NCBI GenBank assembly: GCA_035263025.1
Contig: DATFRR010000147.1
Location: 1-38,739 of the forward strand
Length of the DNA: 38,739 nucleotides
Source: DASQPR01 sp035263025
GTDB lineage: Bacteria > Actinomycetota > Actinomycetes > Mycobacteriales > Micromonosporaceae
Direction: 5' to 3'
Shown here: positions 16,986 through 25,198 of the stretch, piece after piece
How positions within the stretch are numbered: the first letter of the stretch is position 1
Layout of the letters: each line of letters opens with the position of its first letter
Position numbers and translations under genes: made by a program
Notes under the pieces: generated by a model
Database searches by the model: none
What the model was told of the DNA's origin: nothing
Seen by the model: the letters and a program-made list of their open reading frames with translations, nothing else

Positions 16986-18629
16986 GTGTCGATCAGCGAC
17001 GGCGTGAAGCCGACGGCCGGGCCCGATCGGGACGCCGGTCGGCCGGCCGATGACGCACGCGCCGAGGCGTCCGCAGCGGGCGCGGACCGGTCCTCCCCAG
17101 AGCTTGCTGCCAACGACCGCTCCGCTCCAGATCGTCCCAACACCGACCGCGCCACCGACCGCGCCACCGACCGTTCCGGCAAGCCGCGCCAGCCCGATCA
17201 GCGCGCCCCGGATCAGCGCACTCAGGATCAGCGCAGTCAGGATCAGCGCAGTCAGGATCGGCGCTCGGCCGATCACGGCGCGCCGGTCGGCGACGGCCAG
17301 TTCGACCGCACACCGCCACAGGATGTCGCGGCCGAGCAATGCGTGCTGGGCGGCATGCTGTTGTCGAAGGACGCCATCGCCGACGTCATCGAGATCCTCC
17401 GCAGCAACGACTTCTACCAGCCTCGACATGCCACCGTTTTCGACACGATCCTCGACCTCTACGGACGCGGCGAGCCGGCCGACTCCATCACCATCGCGGC
17501 GGCGCTGGTCGACTCCGGCGACATCGGGCGCGTCGGTGGCGTGGCCTATCTGCACACGCTGATCGCGAGTGTGCCGACCGCGGCCAACGCGGCATATTAC
17601 GCACGCATCGTCAGTGAGCGCGCCGTGCTCCGGCGCCTGATCGAGGCCGGCACGCGGATCGTGCAGCTCGGATACGGCAGCGCGGCCGGCGCCGGGCGCG
17701 ACACCGACGACATCGTGGACCTGGCACAACAGGCCGTCTACGAGGTCACCGAGCGCCGCGTGAGCGAGGACTTCGCCCGCCTGTCCGAGTTGCTGCAACC
17801 GACGCTCGACGAGATCGAGACGGTTGGTTCACAGGGCGACGTGATGACCGGCGTACCCACGGGGTTCGGCGATCTTGATCGGCTTTTGAACGGGCTGCAT
17901 CCAGGGCAGTTGATCATCATCGCCGGACGGCCGGGCCTCGGCAAGTCAACCGCGGCGATGGACGTTGCGCGCAGCGCCTCCGTGCGTCACAACCTGGCCA
18001 GCGCGATCTTTTCGCTGGAGATGAGCAAGGTCGAGATCGTCACGCGGCTGTTGAGCGCGGAGTCTCGTGTTCCGCTGCACATCCTGCGCTCAGGTCAACT
18101 GTCCGATGACGACTGGACCAAGCTAGCCCGCCGGATGGGCGAGATCAGCGAGGCGCCGCTCTACGTCGACGACACGCCGAACATGAACCTGATGGAGATC
18201 CGGGCCAAAGCACGCCGGCTTCGGCAGCGTCACGATCTCAAGCTCGTGATCGTCGACTACCTCCAGCTCATGACGTCGCCGCGGCGTGTGGAGAGCCGCC
18301 AACAGGAGGTCGCGGAGCTGTCACGCGGCCTCAAACTGCTGGCCAAGGAGATCGAGTGTCCGGTCATCGCGGTGAGCCAGCTCAACCGCGGTCCCGAGCA
18401 GCGCACCGACAAGCGGCCGCAACTCGCCGATCTTCGGGAAAGCGGATCGATCGAGCAGGACGCGGATGTGGTGATCCTGCTGCACCGCGACGACTACTAC
18501 GACAAGGAGTCACCGCGCGCCGGCGAGGCCGACTTCATCGTCGCGAAACATCGCAACGGTCCGACGGACACGGTGACCGTTGCGGCTCAGCTCCACTTGT
18601 CACGATTCGTGGACATGGCGATCGTGTGA
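16986..18629 (+). CDS. dnaB: Replicative DNA helicase
   Basis: Hexameric 5'-3' helicase of the replisome, 547 residues. The DnaB N-terminal domain begins near residue 109 (PPQDVAAEQCVLGGMLLSKD). The RecA-like core has Walker A in GRPGLGKSTAAMD near residue 315, FSLEMSKVEIVTRLLSAES, Walker B in LVIVDYLQLM, and the SREIPV-region equivalent LSRGLKLLAKEIECPVIAVS, followed by SGSIEQDADVVILLHR. No intein interrupts the core. The first 108 residues are an extra low-complexity region with TDRA and DQRSQ repeats. GTG 16986 is chosen because TGGAGG lies 5 bases upstream; an in-frame start at 16938 is less likely. Confidence 0.96.
   Translation: MSISDGVKPTAGPDRDAGRPADDARAEASAAGADRSSPELAANDRSAPDRPNTDRATDRATDRSGKPRQPDQRAPDQRTQDQRSQDQRSQDRRSADHGAPVGDGQFDRTPPQDVAAEQCVLGGMLLSKDAIADVIEILRSNDFYQPRHATVFDTILDLYGRGEPADSITIAAALVDSGDIGRVGGVAYLHTLIASVPTAANAAYYARIVSERAVLRRLIEAGTRIVQLGYGSAAGAGRDTDDIVDLAQQAVYEVTERRVSEDFARLSELLQPTLDEIETVGSQGDVMTGVPTGFGDLDRLLNGLHPGQLIIIAGRPGLGKSTAAMDVARSASVRHNLASAIFSLEMSKVEIVTRLLSAESRVPLHILRSGQLSDDDWTKLARRMGEISEAPLYVDDTPNMNLMEIRAKARRLRQRHDLKLVIVDYLQLMTSPRRVESRQQEVAELSRGLKLLAKEIECPVIAVSQLNRGPEQRTDKRPQLADLRESGSIEQDADVVILLHRDDYYDKESPRAGEADFIVAKHRNGPTDTVTVAAQLHLSRFVDMAIV
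17196..17270 (+). repeat. 15-base tandem repeat inside dnaB
   Basis: Five units of the type GATCAGCGCANTCAG code for DQRSQ-like pentapeptides in the N-terminal extension. Units three and four are identical. A 12-base array (GACCGCGCCACC, TDRA) precedes it at about 17147-17175. All are multiples of three, so the frame is kept. Confidence 0.9.
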
Positions 18630-18847
18630 CGCGGTCGCCGTCGCGGGCGGAAGCCCGCGTGTGCCCCAGCGGGGGCACGGCGCGGTGTGGTGCCCGGGCA
18701 CGCGCGTCTCGCCGGAACGCGAGGCGACGCACGGTGTGGTGCCCGGGCAGCGCGCGCTATGAAGCGCGCCGTCGAGGCGGAGCGTCCAACCGCCGGCCGG
18801 CGCTCGGGTCCGACGCGCGTTGCCCCGACGCGGCAGGGGGACCGCGC
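18630..18847. other. Hairpin-rich spacer with direct repeat after dnaB
   Basis: No gene is seen in these 218 bases. Stem-loops include GCGGGC/GCCCGC (18643-18658) and GTGCCCC/GGGGCAC (18661-18678), which probably terminate dnaB and the convergent phosphoribosyltransferase. An 18-base direct repeat, CGGTGTGGTGCCCGGGCA, occurs at 18683-18700 and 18732-18749. Confidence 0.6.
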
Positions 18848-19483
18848 TCAAGCCGCCCACGCGGCGGCCAACAAGTCGACGACCTCGTCGTCGGTGACTT
18901 GGTCGAACGCACGGTAGTAGCGGCTGACGGCGTCGAACCAGTCCGGCGCCGCCGGGCACACCACGGCGTCGGCGGTTAGTCGGAGCGAGGCGACCGCCTG
19001 TGGCGCGCCGACCGGCACCGCGACCACCACCCGTGCGGCGTGCATCTCGCGGGCCAGCGCAACCGCGGCATGCGCGGTCGCACCCGTGGCCAAGCCGTCG
19101 TCAATCAGCAGGGCAGTCTCGCCGTCCAGGAGCAATGCCGGCCGGTCGCCGCGGTAGAGCCGGATCCGGCGATCTACCTCGGAACGGGCACGGGACGCGA
19201 CCGCCTCAGCCTCGGCCGGCGGCAGGCGATCCGCGACCTCCGGCGAGCGGACGTCGACACCGTAGGGTCCGATCGCGCCGAACGCCACCTCGGGAGCCCA
19301 CGGCAGCCCCAACTTGCGCACCACGAGCACGTCCAACGGGCGGGCGAGCGCGCTCGCGATCGGCGCGGCCACCGCGACCCCACCGCGCGCGAGGCCGAGC
19401 ACCCGCACCGGTGGCCCGTCGCGATAAGCGTCGAGCAGCCGGGCGAGCGTTCGACCGGCGTCCGCACGGTCGGCGTATCGCAT
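18848..19483 (-). CDS. Phosphoribosyltransferase-family protein
   Basis: Protein of 211 residues with the type I phosphoribosyltransferase fold. The PRPP-binding signature is ETALLIDDGLATGATAHAAV. The N-terminal flexible-loop region reads VRVLGLARGGVAVAAPIASA, and LDVLVVRKLGLPWAPEVAFG is typical of the stand-alone 'predicted phosphoribosyltransferase' family (COG1926), whose substrate is unknown. The conserved domain starts right after ATG 19483. A perfect AAGGAGG is present but only one base before that ATG, and it lies in the loop of an inverted repeat. Translation may therefore be leaderless or regulated. It is divergent from a membrane glycosyltransferase-like gene with only 45 bases between. 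Confidence 0.85.
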   Translation of the reverse strand: MRYADRADAGRTLARLLDAYRDGPPVRVLGLARGGVAVAAPIASALARPLDVLVVRKLGLPWAPEVAFGAIGPYGVDVRSPEVADRLPPAEAEAVASRARSEVDRRIRLYRGDRPALLLDGETALLIDDGLATGATAHAAVALAREMHAARVVVAVPVGAPQAVASLRLTADAVVCPAAPDWFDAVSRYYRAFDQVTDDEVVDLLAAAWAA

Positions 19484-19501
19484 ACCTCCTTGATACGCCG
19501 A
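19470..19501. promoter_or_regulatory. Inverted repeat enclosing the ribosome binding site
   Basis: Arms TCGGCGTATC (19470-19479) and GATACGCCGA (19492-19501) are perfect and enclose 12 bases that contain, on the minus strand, AAGGAGG and the ATG of the phosphoribosyltransferase gene. It may be an operator for the divergent pair, or an RNA hairpin that presents or hides the start site. Confidence 0.5.
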
Positions 19502-19528
19502 TGCCCGCCGACTGCAAGACTGGCCGGC

Positions 19529-21010
19529 ATGATGACGCGCGGGCCGGGCACGCCGGCGCCCGGCCGCGCGGCCCGCCTGGTGGTGCGTGTCGATCACGCG
19601 CGCGGTGGGCTGGCGCTGGACGTCGTCCTATACGCGGCGGGCGCGGTCTTCGCCGGCCTCACCGCCGCGAACGCGAGCTTGCCGCCGCATCGCGCATGGG
19701 GTCACGTCGCGGTAGTCGGCTACGCGGCCGCCACGGTGGTGGCACTCGCGCAGGCTGTCTTGGTTCGCCGACGACGATTCGCGGGTACGCCGGCCAGAGC
19801 GCTCGTGACCGCGGCCGCGTTCGTCGCCACCGCGGTGCTCCCGATGCTGCTGGAAGCCGTCGCGCGGGCGGGTGGCCGGGTGGACCGAGCACAGGAGGAG
19901 GTCGGCGTCGTCGAGTCGGGCGGGGTACGGCTGGTTCACACCGGTACCCCGTACCTCTCGCACGACGCGATTGCCGCACTGCCGCCCGGCCAGCGGCTGG
20001 ACGCGTATCTCCCGTACCAGCCGGGCATGGCTCTCTACGGCCTGCCGAAGGCGCTCGCGGGCACCGCGTGGTGGACGGACGCACGCGTGTGGTTCACCGC
20101 GACGCTCGTACTCACCGTCAGCGCGGCGGTGTGGATGTTGCGCGGGCGCGCCACCGGCGGCGACGATGCGCGCGCCAACGGCCGGCGTGACGCGGCGCTG
20201 GTGCGGGCCGTACAAGCGGCAACGGTGTTTCCGATCTGTGCGTTGACGATCGCGACCGGTGGCGACGACATGCCGGTGCTCGGGCTGTCGCTGTTGGCCT
20301 TCGCGTACGCGGCGCGGCATCGGTACGCGGCCGCTGGCATTGCGATCGGCGTCGCGGGCGCTCTCAAACTCTTCGCCTGGCCGGTGGCCCTCGTGTTGAT
20401 CGCGCTTGCGGCGGCCGACCGGGCCGGCGGAACCGGCCCCGGTCCGATGACTGGTCGGGCGCCGTCCGTCGATCGCGCGCGACAGGTTGCATTGTTCCGC
20501 GCGGCGAACTGGCGGGCTGCCCTGCGGTGCGCGGCTGGCGCTATCGGGCTGCCGGTGCTGGTGCTGATCCCGGCATTCGCGGTGAACCGGGGCGCCGCCG
20601 TCGAGAACGTCGTCCGCTTCCCGCTGGGCCGCGGCCTGGTACGCAGCCCAGCCGCCTCGCCGTTCCCCGGCCACCTCATCGCGGACGGCATGCCAGGCGG
20701 ACACGCGGTCGCGACGGTGTTGCTCGTAGCGGCGGCGTGCGCGATCGGCGGCTGGTTGGTGTGGCGGCCGCCGGGCGACGCCGGGCAGGCGGCCGCGATT
20801 GCCGCGTGGGGGTTGCTCGGCGCGATCCTGCTCATCCCGGCCACGCGGTTCGGCTACTTGCTCTATCCGGTGGCGTACGCGTGCTGGGTTCCGGCCTTGC
20901 GTCCGACAACCGGGCGATCGGTGCCGACGTTGGGCGCGACGGCGACCCGCGCTACCGATCCGCCGACCGGTGCTCAGTTGAGTTCATCGCGCGAGCCGCC
21001 CTCGGCCTGA
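19529..21010 (+). CDS. Polytopic membrane protein, GT87/DUF2029-like
   Basis: Membrane protein of 493 residues with about eleven hydrophobic helices. The layout (first helix, loop with PYLSHDAIAALPPGQ and DAYLPYQPGMALYGLPKALA, later LKLFAWPVALVLIALAAADR) resembles GT-C mannosyltransferases of the DUF2029 group, in which LK.....WP after a helix is common. It shares this pattern with the protein at 10262-11713 but no close similarity is obvious. Two adjacent ATGs (19529, 19532) can serve as start; the ribosome binding site is weak. The last 37 bases overlap the 3' end of the convergent GGDEF-EAL gene. A sugar-transfer role in the envelope is inference. Confidence 0.7.
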   Translation: MMTRGPGTPAPGRAARLVVRVDHARGGLALDVVLYAAGAVFAGLTAANASLPPHRAWGHVAVVGYAAATVVALAQAVLVRRRRFAGTPARALVTAAAFVATAVLPMLLEAVARAGGRVDRAQEEVGVVESGGVRLVHTGTPYLSHDAIAALPPGQRLDAYLPYQPGMALYGLPKALAGTAWWTDARVWFTATLVLTVSAAVWMLRGRATGGDDARANGRRDAALVRAVQAATVFPICALTIATGGDDMPVLGLSLLAFAYAARHRYAAAGIAIGVAGALKLFAWPVALVLIALAAADRAGGTGPGPMTGRAPSVDRARQVALFRAANWRAALRCAAGAIGLPVLVLIPAFAVNRGAAVENVVRFPLGRGLVRSPAASPFPGHLIADGMPGGHAVATVLLVAAACAIGGWLVWRPPGDAGQAAAIAAWGLLGAILLIPATRFGYLLYPVAYACWVPALRPTTGRSVPTLGATATRATDPPTGAQLSSSREPPSA

Positions 21011-24000
21011 CGGCGGGGCAGCCGGATCACGTCACCGCTCAGCAGCGGCGCGACGAGTCGTCCCGGCACGCCGTCGTGGCCGCGACGCAGCCGGGCGATC
21101 AAGCGATCGGCGGCCACCGCCCGCGAGAACAGGTGGCCCTGCCCGGCGGCGCAGCCCAACGCCCACAGGCGGTCGCGCTGTTCGGTGCTCTCGATGCCCT
21201 CGGCGACCACCGTGATGCCGAGGCTGCGGCCGAGTTCGATGGTGCTGCGAACGATCGCGCCTTCGGTCGGACCGGCCAGACCCGAGATGAACGACCGATC
21301 GATCTTCAGCTCGTCGACGGGCACCCGGGCGACGGTCGCGAGGGACGAATATCCAGTGCCGAAGTCGTCTAGCGCGAGCATGACGCCGAGCTCCCGCAGC
21401 GTCTGCAGCACCTCGTCCACGACGCCCAGGTGGCTGAGGATGAGCGTCTCGGTGAGTTCGATGATCAACGAGTTCGGAGCCAGGTGATAGCGATCGAGCG
21501 CCGCCTCGATGCGGTCCGGGAAGCGCGCGTCGAGCAGGCTTCGCGGCGAGACATTGACCGCCACCGGCACCTCGAAGCCGGCGTCCACCCACGAGCGCGC
21601 ACCGACGAGGGCTTGATCCAGGATGTCCTCGGTGAATCCGGCCAGCAGGCCGGACCGCTCGATGCCGTCCAGGAACTGGTGCGGCGACAGCTGACCAAGC
21701 TGTGGGTGCTGCCAGCGGGCGAGCGCCTCGGCGGAGCGGACCATGCCGGTGTCCAGCTCGACAATCGGTTGGAAGGCGATAGTGAACTCGCGGCGCGCGA
21801 CGGCACGCGTCAGATCGGCGCCGAGTGCCAGGCGCATGACGTCGGCGGTGTCGCGGGTCGGCGCGTAGGTCGCGATCGGCTGTCCCTCGAGCTTTGCTTG
21901 CTGCACCGCGACATCGGCGCGTCGCAACAGCTCACCGACGTCGCAGGTGTCGGTGTCGACAGCGACGCCCGCGGTGGCCGCGATGTCAAGGCGCACCGCG
22001 TCCACGGTCAACGGCTGGGCGATCGCGGCGAGGATGTCTCGGGTGTGCGCGACCGCGTCACCGGTTGACTCGACGGGTGTCAGCAACGCGGCGAACTCGC
22101 CGCCGCCGAGACGCGCGATGAGATCGCCCGGTCGGGCTCGACCGGCGAGCCGCTGCGCGACCGCGACCAGCACCTGGTCTCCTACCCGTTGGCCGAGCGC
22201 GTCATTGACCTGCTTGAAACCGTGCAGGTCGACAACTGCGAGGGCGACGAGCGTCGGCGTCGCGGCGGCGTCCCGCCGACCGTCATCGCTGAACTCCTCG
22301 TCGTTGAACGCTGGGCCGCCGCGCCCCTCGTCGTGCGACCTGTCATCGTTTTCGGGATCGAGCGGTGCGCCGTCGGCGGCGTCTGGCAGCGAACTTGGCG
22401 CTGCGCCAAGCGATGCCGTGCGCGACGGCGATATCTCGGCCGATGCCGGCGCCGGTGTGTCGCGGTCCGGTGTTTGGTTGGCCGATGCGCGGGTCGATGT
22501 GCCGCCGTTGGGTTTGTCGGCGGCGGCGCCGCGTTTGGAGACAGCGCGGTCGGAGACAGCGCTGTTGGGTGCCGCGCTGTTCGGTGATCCAGCGCTGGCC
22601 GTGCCGCCGCCGGTGCCCCGATTGTCAGTGCCCTGGTTGTCCGTGCCGCGGTTGTCCGTGCCGCGGTCGCCGGCGCTGCCGTCGCCCACGCTGGTCGGCC
22701 GGTCGCCGTTGGCCCGTTCGCGGACCGTCGCGAGGCCTCGCTCGAGAAGGAACCAGCGGTTCGCGAGTCCGGTCAGCGGGTCCTTTGTGGAAGCGTCGGC
22801 GCGGTCGGTTGCCATCCGAGCGGCCGCGGACACGCTATTGGCCTTGCGGATCGCGGTGCCGAGTGCGGCGGCGAGAGCCTGCAGCGTGTGCTGCTCCTGG
22901 TCGGTGAGCTTGACCGGCATGAGGAAGCGGAGCCGCAGCTCGCCGACGGGCTCGTCGGAACCGTTTGCGTTGCCGGCGTGCCCGACCGCGCCAGGTGTCA
23001 TGGCGCCACCCGGCGTCGGTGACGCGCCGCCACCCGGCGTCGGAGGCATGCCGGCAGCCGGGGTCGGAGGCACGCCGTCATCCGCCGCCAGGCCCGATCG
23101 AGCCGGGCCGCGTCCCGGGTCGTGTCCACCGAGCGGCGCCACGATCTGGGTGCCGACGTGTGCCGGCGCGGAGCCCGGCGATCCGACGTACGTGATGGTT
23201 CGCGCATCGCCGCGGATCAGCACATCCGTGCCGTCCGCGTCGCGCAGCAACAGGTCGACCTGCGCGCACGCGAACAGTTCAGCGGTGCCGTGTACGGCGG
23301 CAAGGCGTACGGTCTGCGCGTCGCCCGTACTCACGACGTCGACGAGTTGCGACAGTCGTGCCCAGGTCAGGCGGTCCACCCGTTGCTGCAGCCGGTTTGC
23401 GTAGGCGAGTTGGAGCGCGATCGCGAGGAGTGGCACGGCGACGGTGAGCCGCGAGGCCGGTGGGTCGCTGTGCACTAAGTATCCGGTCGCGATGCCGCAG
23501 CCCATCCGTACGATCGCGGAGGTCAGCCGCACCGGCGCGTACTCCGCCCAGATGTCGCGCGCGGGCTGACCACTCGCCAGCGCGAGCGCCGGCATCGTGA
23601 TGGCCTCGTCGACAGCGATGGCGATCAACGCAACGATGACGATGCGACCGAAGGAGTCGGACGTCGTTTGGAACGGTGACGCAAGATCACTCAGCCCACC
23701 CGCGGCCGCCGCCACCGCTACCGTGACGACGTCCTTGGCGGCGCTGAACGCGACTCGGCCGGGCGAGAACCGCGAAAGAGTCTTGCCGATCGGCGTACCG
23801 ATCGCGATCGCGACCACGACCCACGGCCACGGCAGCGTCATGAGGCCGAAGATGATTGCGACGTCGGTGAGCGACTGACCGTGCCGGGATCCACCGACCC
23901 GCAGGTGCGGCATGAACCAGCTGGCGAACGCGGCGGCGACGACGAATCCGACGACAGCAAGCGGGCGGACCGGCGCGATCGGACCGGCCGCAATCATGAG

Positions 24001-24060
24001 CGCCGCGCCGACGACGAACACCGCGGCGAGTGCGACGAGGATCGCGAAGCCGACCACCAA
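20974..24060 (-). CDS. Membrane GGDEF-EAL cyclic-di-GMP protein
   Basis: Signalling protein of 1028 residues. About seven membrane helices fill residues 1-215, in MASE-like fashion. A GAF-like region follows (about 230-410), interrupted by a PPTPGGGA-type repeat. The GGDEF domain starts at residue 427 (DPLTGLANRWFLLERGL), is broken by about 150 low-complexity residues (about 450-603), and resumes with LVALAVVDLHGFKQVNDALG; its active motif is RLGGGEFAAL, so the central acidic residue of GGDEF is Gly. The EAL domain looks intact: SAEALARWQHP near 776, NVSPRSLLD, IELTETLIL, LALDDFGTGYSSLA, DELKIDRSFI and VVAEGIES. Phosphodiesterase activity is therefore more likely than cyclase activity. The start (TTG 24060 or GTG 24057) is uncertain. 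Confidence 0.9.
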   Translation of the reverse strand: MVVGFAILVALAAVFVVGAALMIAAGPIAPVRPLAVVGFVVAAAFASWFMPHLRVGGSRHGQSLTDVAIIFGLMTLPWPWVVVAIAIGTPIGKTLSRFSPGRVAFSAAKDVVTVAVAAAAGGLSDLASPFQTTSDSFGRIVIVALIAIAVDEAITMPALALASGQPARDIWAEYAPVRLTSAIVRMGCGIATGYLVHSDPPASRLTVAVPLLAIALQLAYANRLQQRVDRLTWARLSQLVDVVSTGDAQTVRLAAVHGTAELFACAQVDLLLRDADGTDVLIRGDARTITYVGSPGSAPAHVGTQIVAPLGGHDPGRGPARSGLAADDGVPPTPAAGMPPTPGGGASPTPGGAMTPGAVGHAGNANGSDEPVGELRLRFLMPVKLTDQEQHTLQALAAALGTAIRKANSVSAAARMATDRADASTKDPLTGLANRWFLLERGLATVRERANGDRPTSVGDGSAGDRGTDNRGTDNQGTDNRGTGGGTASAGSPNSAAPNSAVSDRAVSKRGAAADKPNGGTSTRASANQTPDRDTPAPASAEISPSRTASLGAAPSSLPDAADGAPLDPENDDRSHDEGRGGPAFNDEEFSDDGRRDAAATPTLVALAVVDLHGFKQVNDALGQRVGDQVLVAVAQRLAGRARPGDLIARLGGGEFAALLTPVESTGDAVAHTRDILAAIAQPLTVDAVRLDIAATAGVAVDTDTCDVGELLRRADVAVQQAKLEGQPIATYAPTRDTADVMRLALGADLTRAVARREFTIAFQPIVELDTGMVRSAEALARWQHPQLGQLSPHQFLDGIERSGLLAGFTEDILDQALVGARSWVDAGFEVPVAVNVSPRSLLDARFPDRIEAALDRYHLAPNSLIIELTETLILSHLGVVDEVLQTLRELGVMLALDDFGTGYSSLATVARVPVDELKIDRSFISGLAGPTEGAIVRSTIELGRSLGITVVAEGIESTEQRDRLWALGCAAGQGHLFSRAVAADRLIARLRRGHDGVPGRLVAPLLSGDVIRLPRRQAEGGSRDELN
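22618..22672 (-). repeat. 15-base repeats in the GGDEF insertion
   Basis: Tandem 15-base units coding for GTDNR and GTDNQ pentapeptides lie in the insertion that splits the GGDEF domain. Another repeat, coding for PTPGGGA-like units, lies at about 22990-23075 in the GAF-like region. Both keep the frame. Confidence 0.8.
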
Positions 24061-24434
24061 ACGGCGGTCAGGGCGAGCCGTAAACGAACGGATCAGGACC
24101 TACTCCGTGCGGGCGGGCCGGCCGCAGCCGGCAATGCAACCGGCGACGCCGTGGCGACGCTGCCGGACCAGCGTGATCCGTCCGGCTTCGCCGCCGCCGG
24201 ACCCGGCTGGCCGAACCATTCTCGGTGATTGTGCGCCTTTCGGCTATGTCGTATCGCGATGAATGTCCTGGTGAGTGCCGACTGTCGGATCTTGCGGGCA
24301 AGCGTCAGCGCGACGGTCCGTCGCGTACCCCGGGCTCTCTCAGCTTGTTCCCAGCGTTGCGGCCAGCAGAGATAGCCGTACGCGTTGGTAACTTCCGCGT
24401 TCCTTCGCCAGCGAAAGTGTCCGATACACGATCG
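24061..24434. other. 374-base spacer, no gene seen
   Basis: This lies between the TSUP permease stop and the GGDEF-EAL start on the minus strand. The GGDEF-EAL frame stays open upstream only to a TAG at 24100-24102, with no ATG. The one minus-strand reading frame here (about 77 codons) is arginine-rich and resembles no family. A small hairpin, TTCGC-CA-GCGAA, lies at about 24406. The promoter of the GGDEF-EAL gene must be here, but I cannot locate it. Confidence 0.5.
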
Positions 24435-25157
24435 TCAGATGAGCGCACGAATCAACGTGAGCAATGCGGCGGCGGTCAGCGCGATGAGCACAACTACGCG
24501 GAACGCTGCCGCGTTGAGCCGCCGGAAGAACCGGTCGCCGGCCCACCAGCCGGCAAACCCACCGGGGATCCCGACGAGACACGTCTCGATAACGGTCGCG
24601 CTGATCTCATGCCCGTACGCGAAAAAGCCGACGCTGACGATGCCGCAGCAGACGAACGTACTCGCGATCGTGGCGCGGAACGCCCGTTTGTCGTACCCGA
24701 AGGATTGAAACGCCGCGACCAGCGGCGGGCCGTTCGTCCCGGTCGAGGTGGTGAGCACGCCAACCAAGAACCCGATGGCGCCGATCGTGGCGGGGCCCTC
24801 CGGCAGCGTGGGACGCCGCCAGACGAGCCACGTGCTGCCGAGCACGGCGATCCCGACGAGCGCGGTGAGTGCGGCCGCGGGTAGCGACACCAGCAGGTAG
24901 AGCCCGAGTGGCATGCCAATGACGGCGATCGCGAAGATGACGAACGACGTCCGCCAGTGCACGTGCGCGCGTTCCCGGATCGCGGTGCCGACGGACATCG
25001 CGAGCGACGCCAGCGACCCGACCACTACCGCCGCGTTCACTGGCATCACGGTGGCGAGCAGCGGCACGGCAAGCATCGCGAAACCGAAGCCGGTGACGGC
25101 CTGCGCGGCGGCGGCGACCGTGATGATGCCGAGCGCGGCGGCGAGCATGACGGTCAC
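24435..25157 (-). CDS. TauE/SafE (TSUP) membrane permease
   Basis: Inner-membrane protein of 240 residues with about eight helices, of the TauE/SafE family that exports or imports sulfite, sulfoacetate and other small anions. Family marks are AAAAQAVTGFGFAMLAVPLL in the first half and the repeated motif VGVLTTSTGTNGPPLVAAFQ in the second, followed by RATIASTFVCCGIVSV. GTG 25157 gives the full first helix; ATG 25148 is an alternative. It is divergent from moaC by 41 bases. A link with a molybdenum-dependent sulfite oxidase is conceivable from context but is only inference, since no such enzyme is in the window. Confidence 0.88.
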   Translation of the reverse strand: MTVMLAAALGIITVAAAAQAVTGFGFAMLAVPLLATVMPVNAAVVVGSLASLAMSVGTAIRERAHVHWRTSFVIFAIAVIGMPLGLYLLVSLPAAALTALVGIAVLGSTWLVWRRPTLPEGPATIGAIGFLVGVLTTSTGTNGPPLVAAFQSFGYDKRAFRATIASTFVCCGIVSVGFFAYGHEISATVIETCLVGIPGGFAGWWAGDRFFRRLNAAAFRVVVLIALTAAALLTLIRALI

Positions 25158-25198
25158 GTCGATGATTGTGCGTCAGGCGCGTGCGCCGGGACCGATCC

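Noticed and set aside
15860..17053. Plus-strand reading frame of 397 codons opposite the asparaginase
   Set aside because: Antisense shadow with Arg/Asp-rich translation; the minus-strand asparaginase motifs are unambiguous.
17900..18300. Possible intein in dnaB
   Set aside because: DnaB is a common intein site in mycobacteria, but Walker A, the LSLEMS-like segment and Walker B follow at normal spacing, so there is none.
24068..24301. Small minus-strand gene of 77 codons upstream of the GGDEF-EAL gene
   Set aside because: Arg/His/Ser-rich translation without ribosome binding site or family pattern; probably non-coding.
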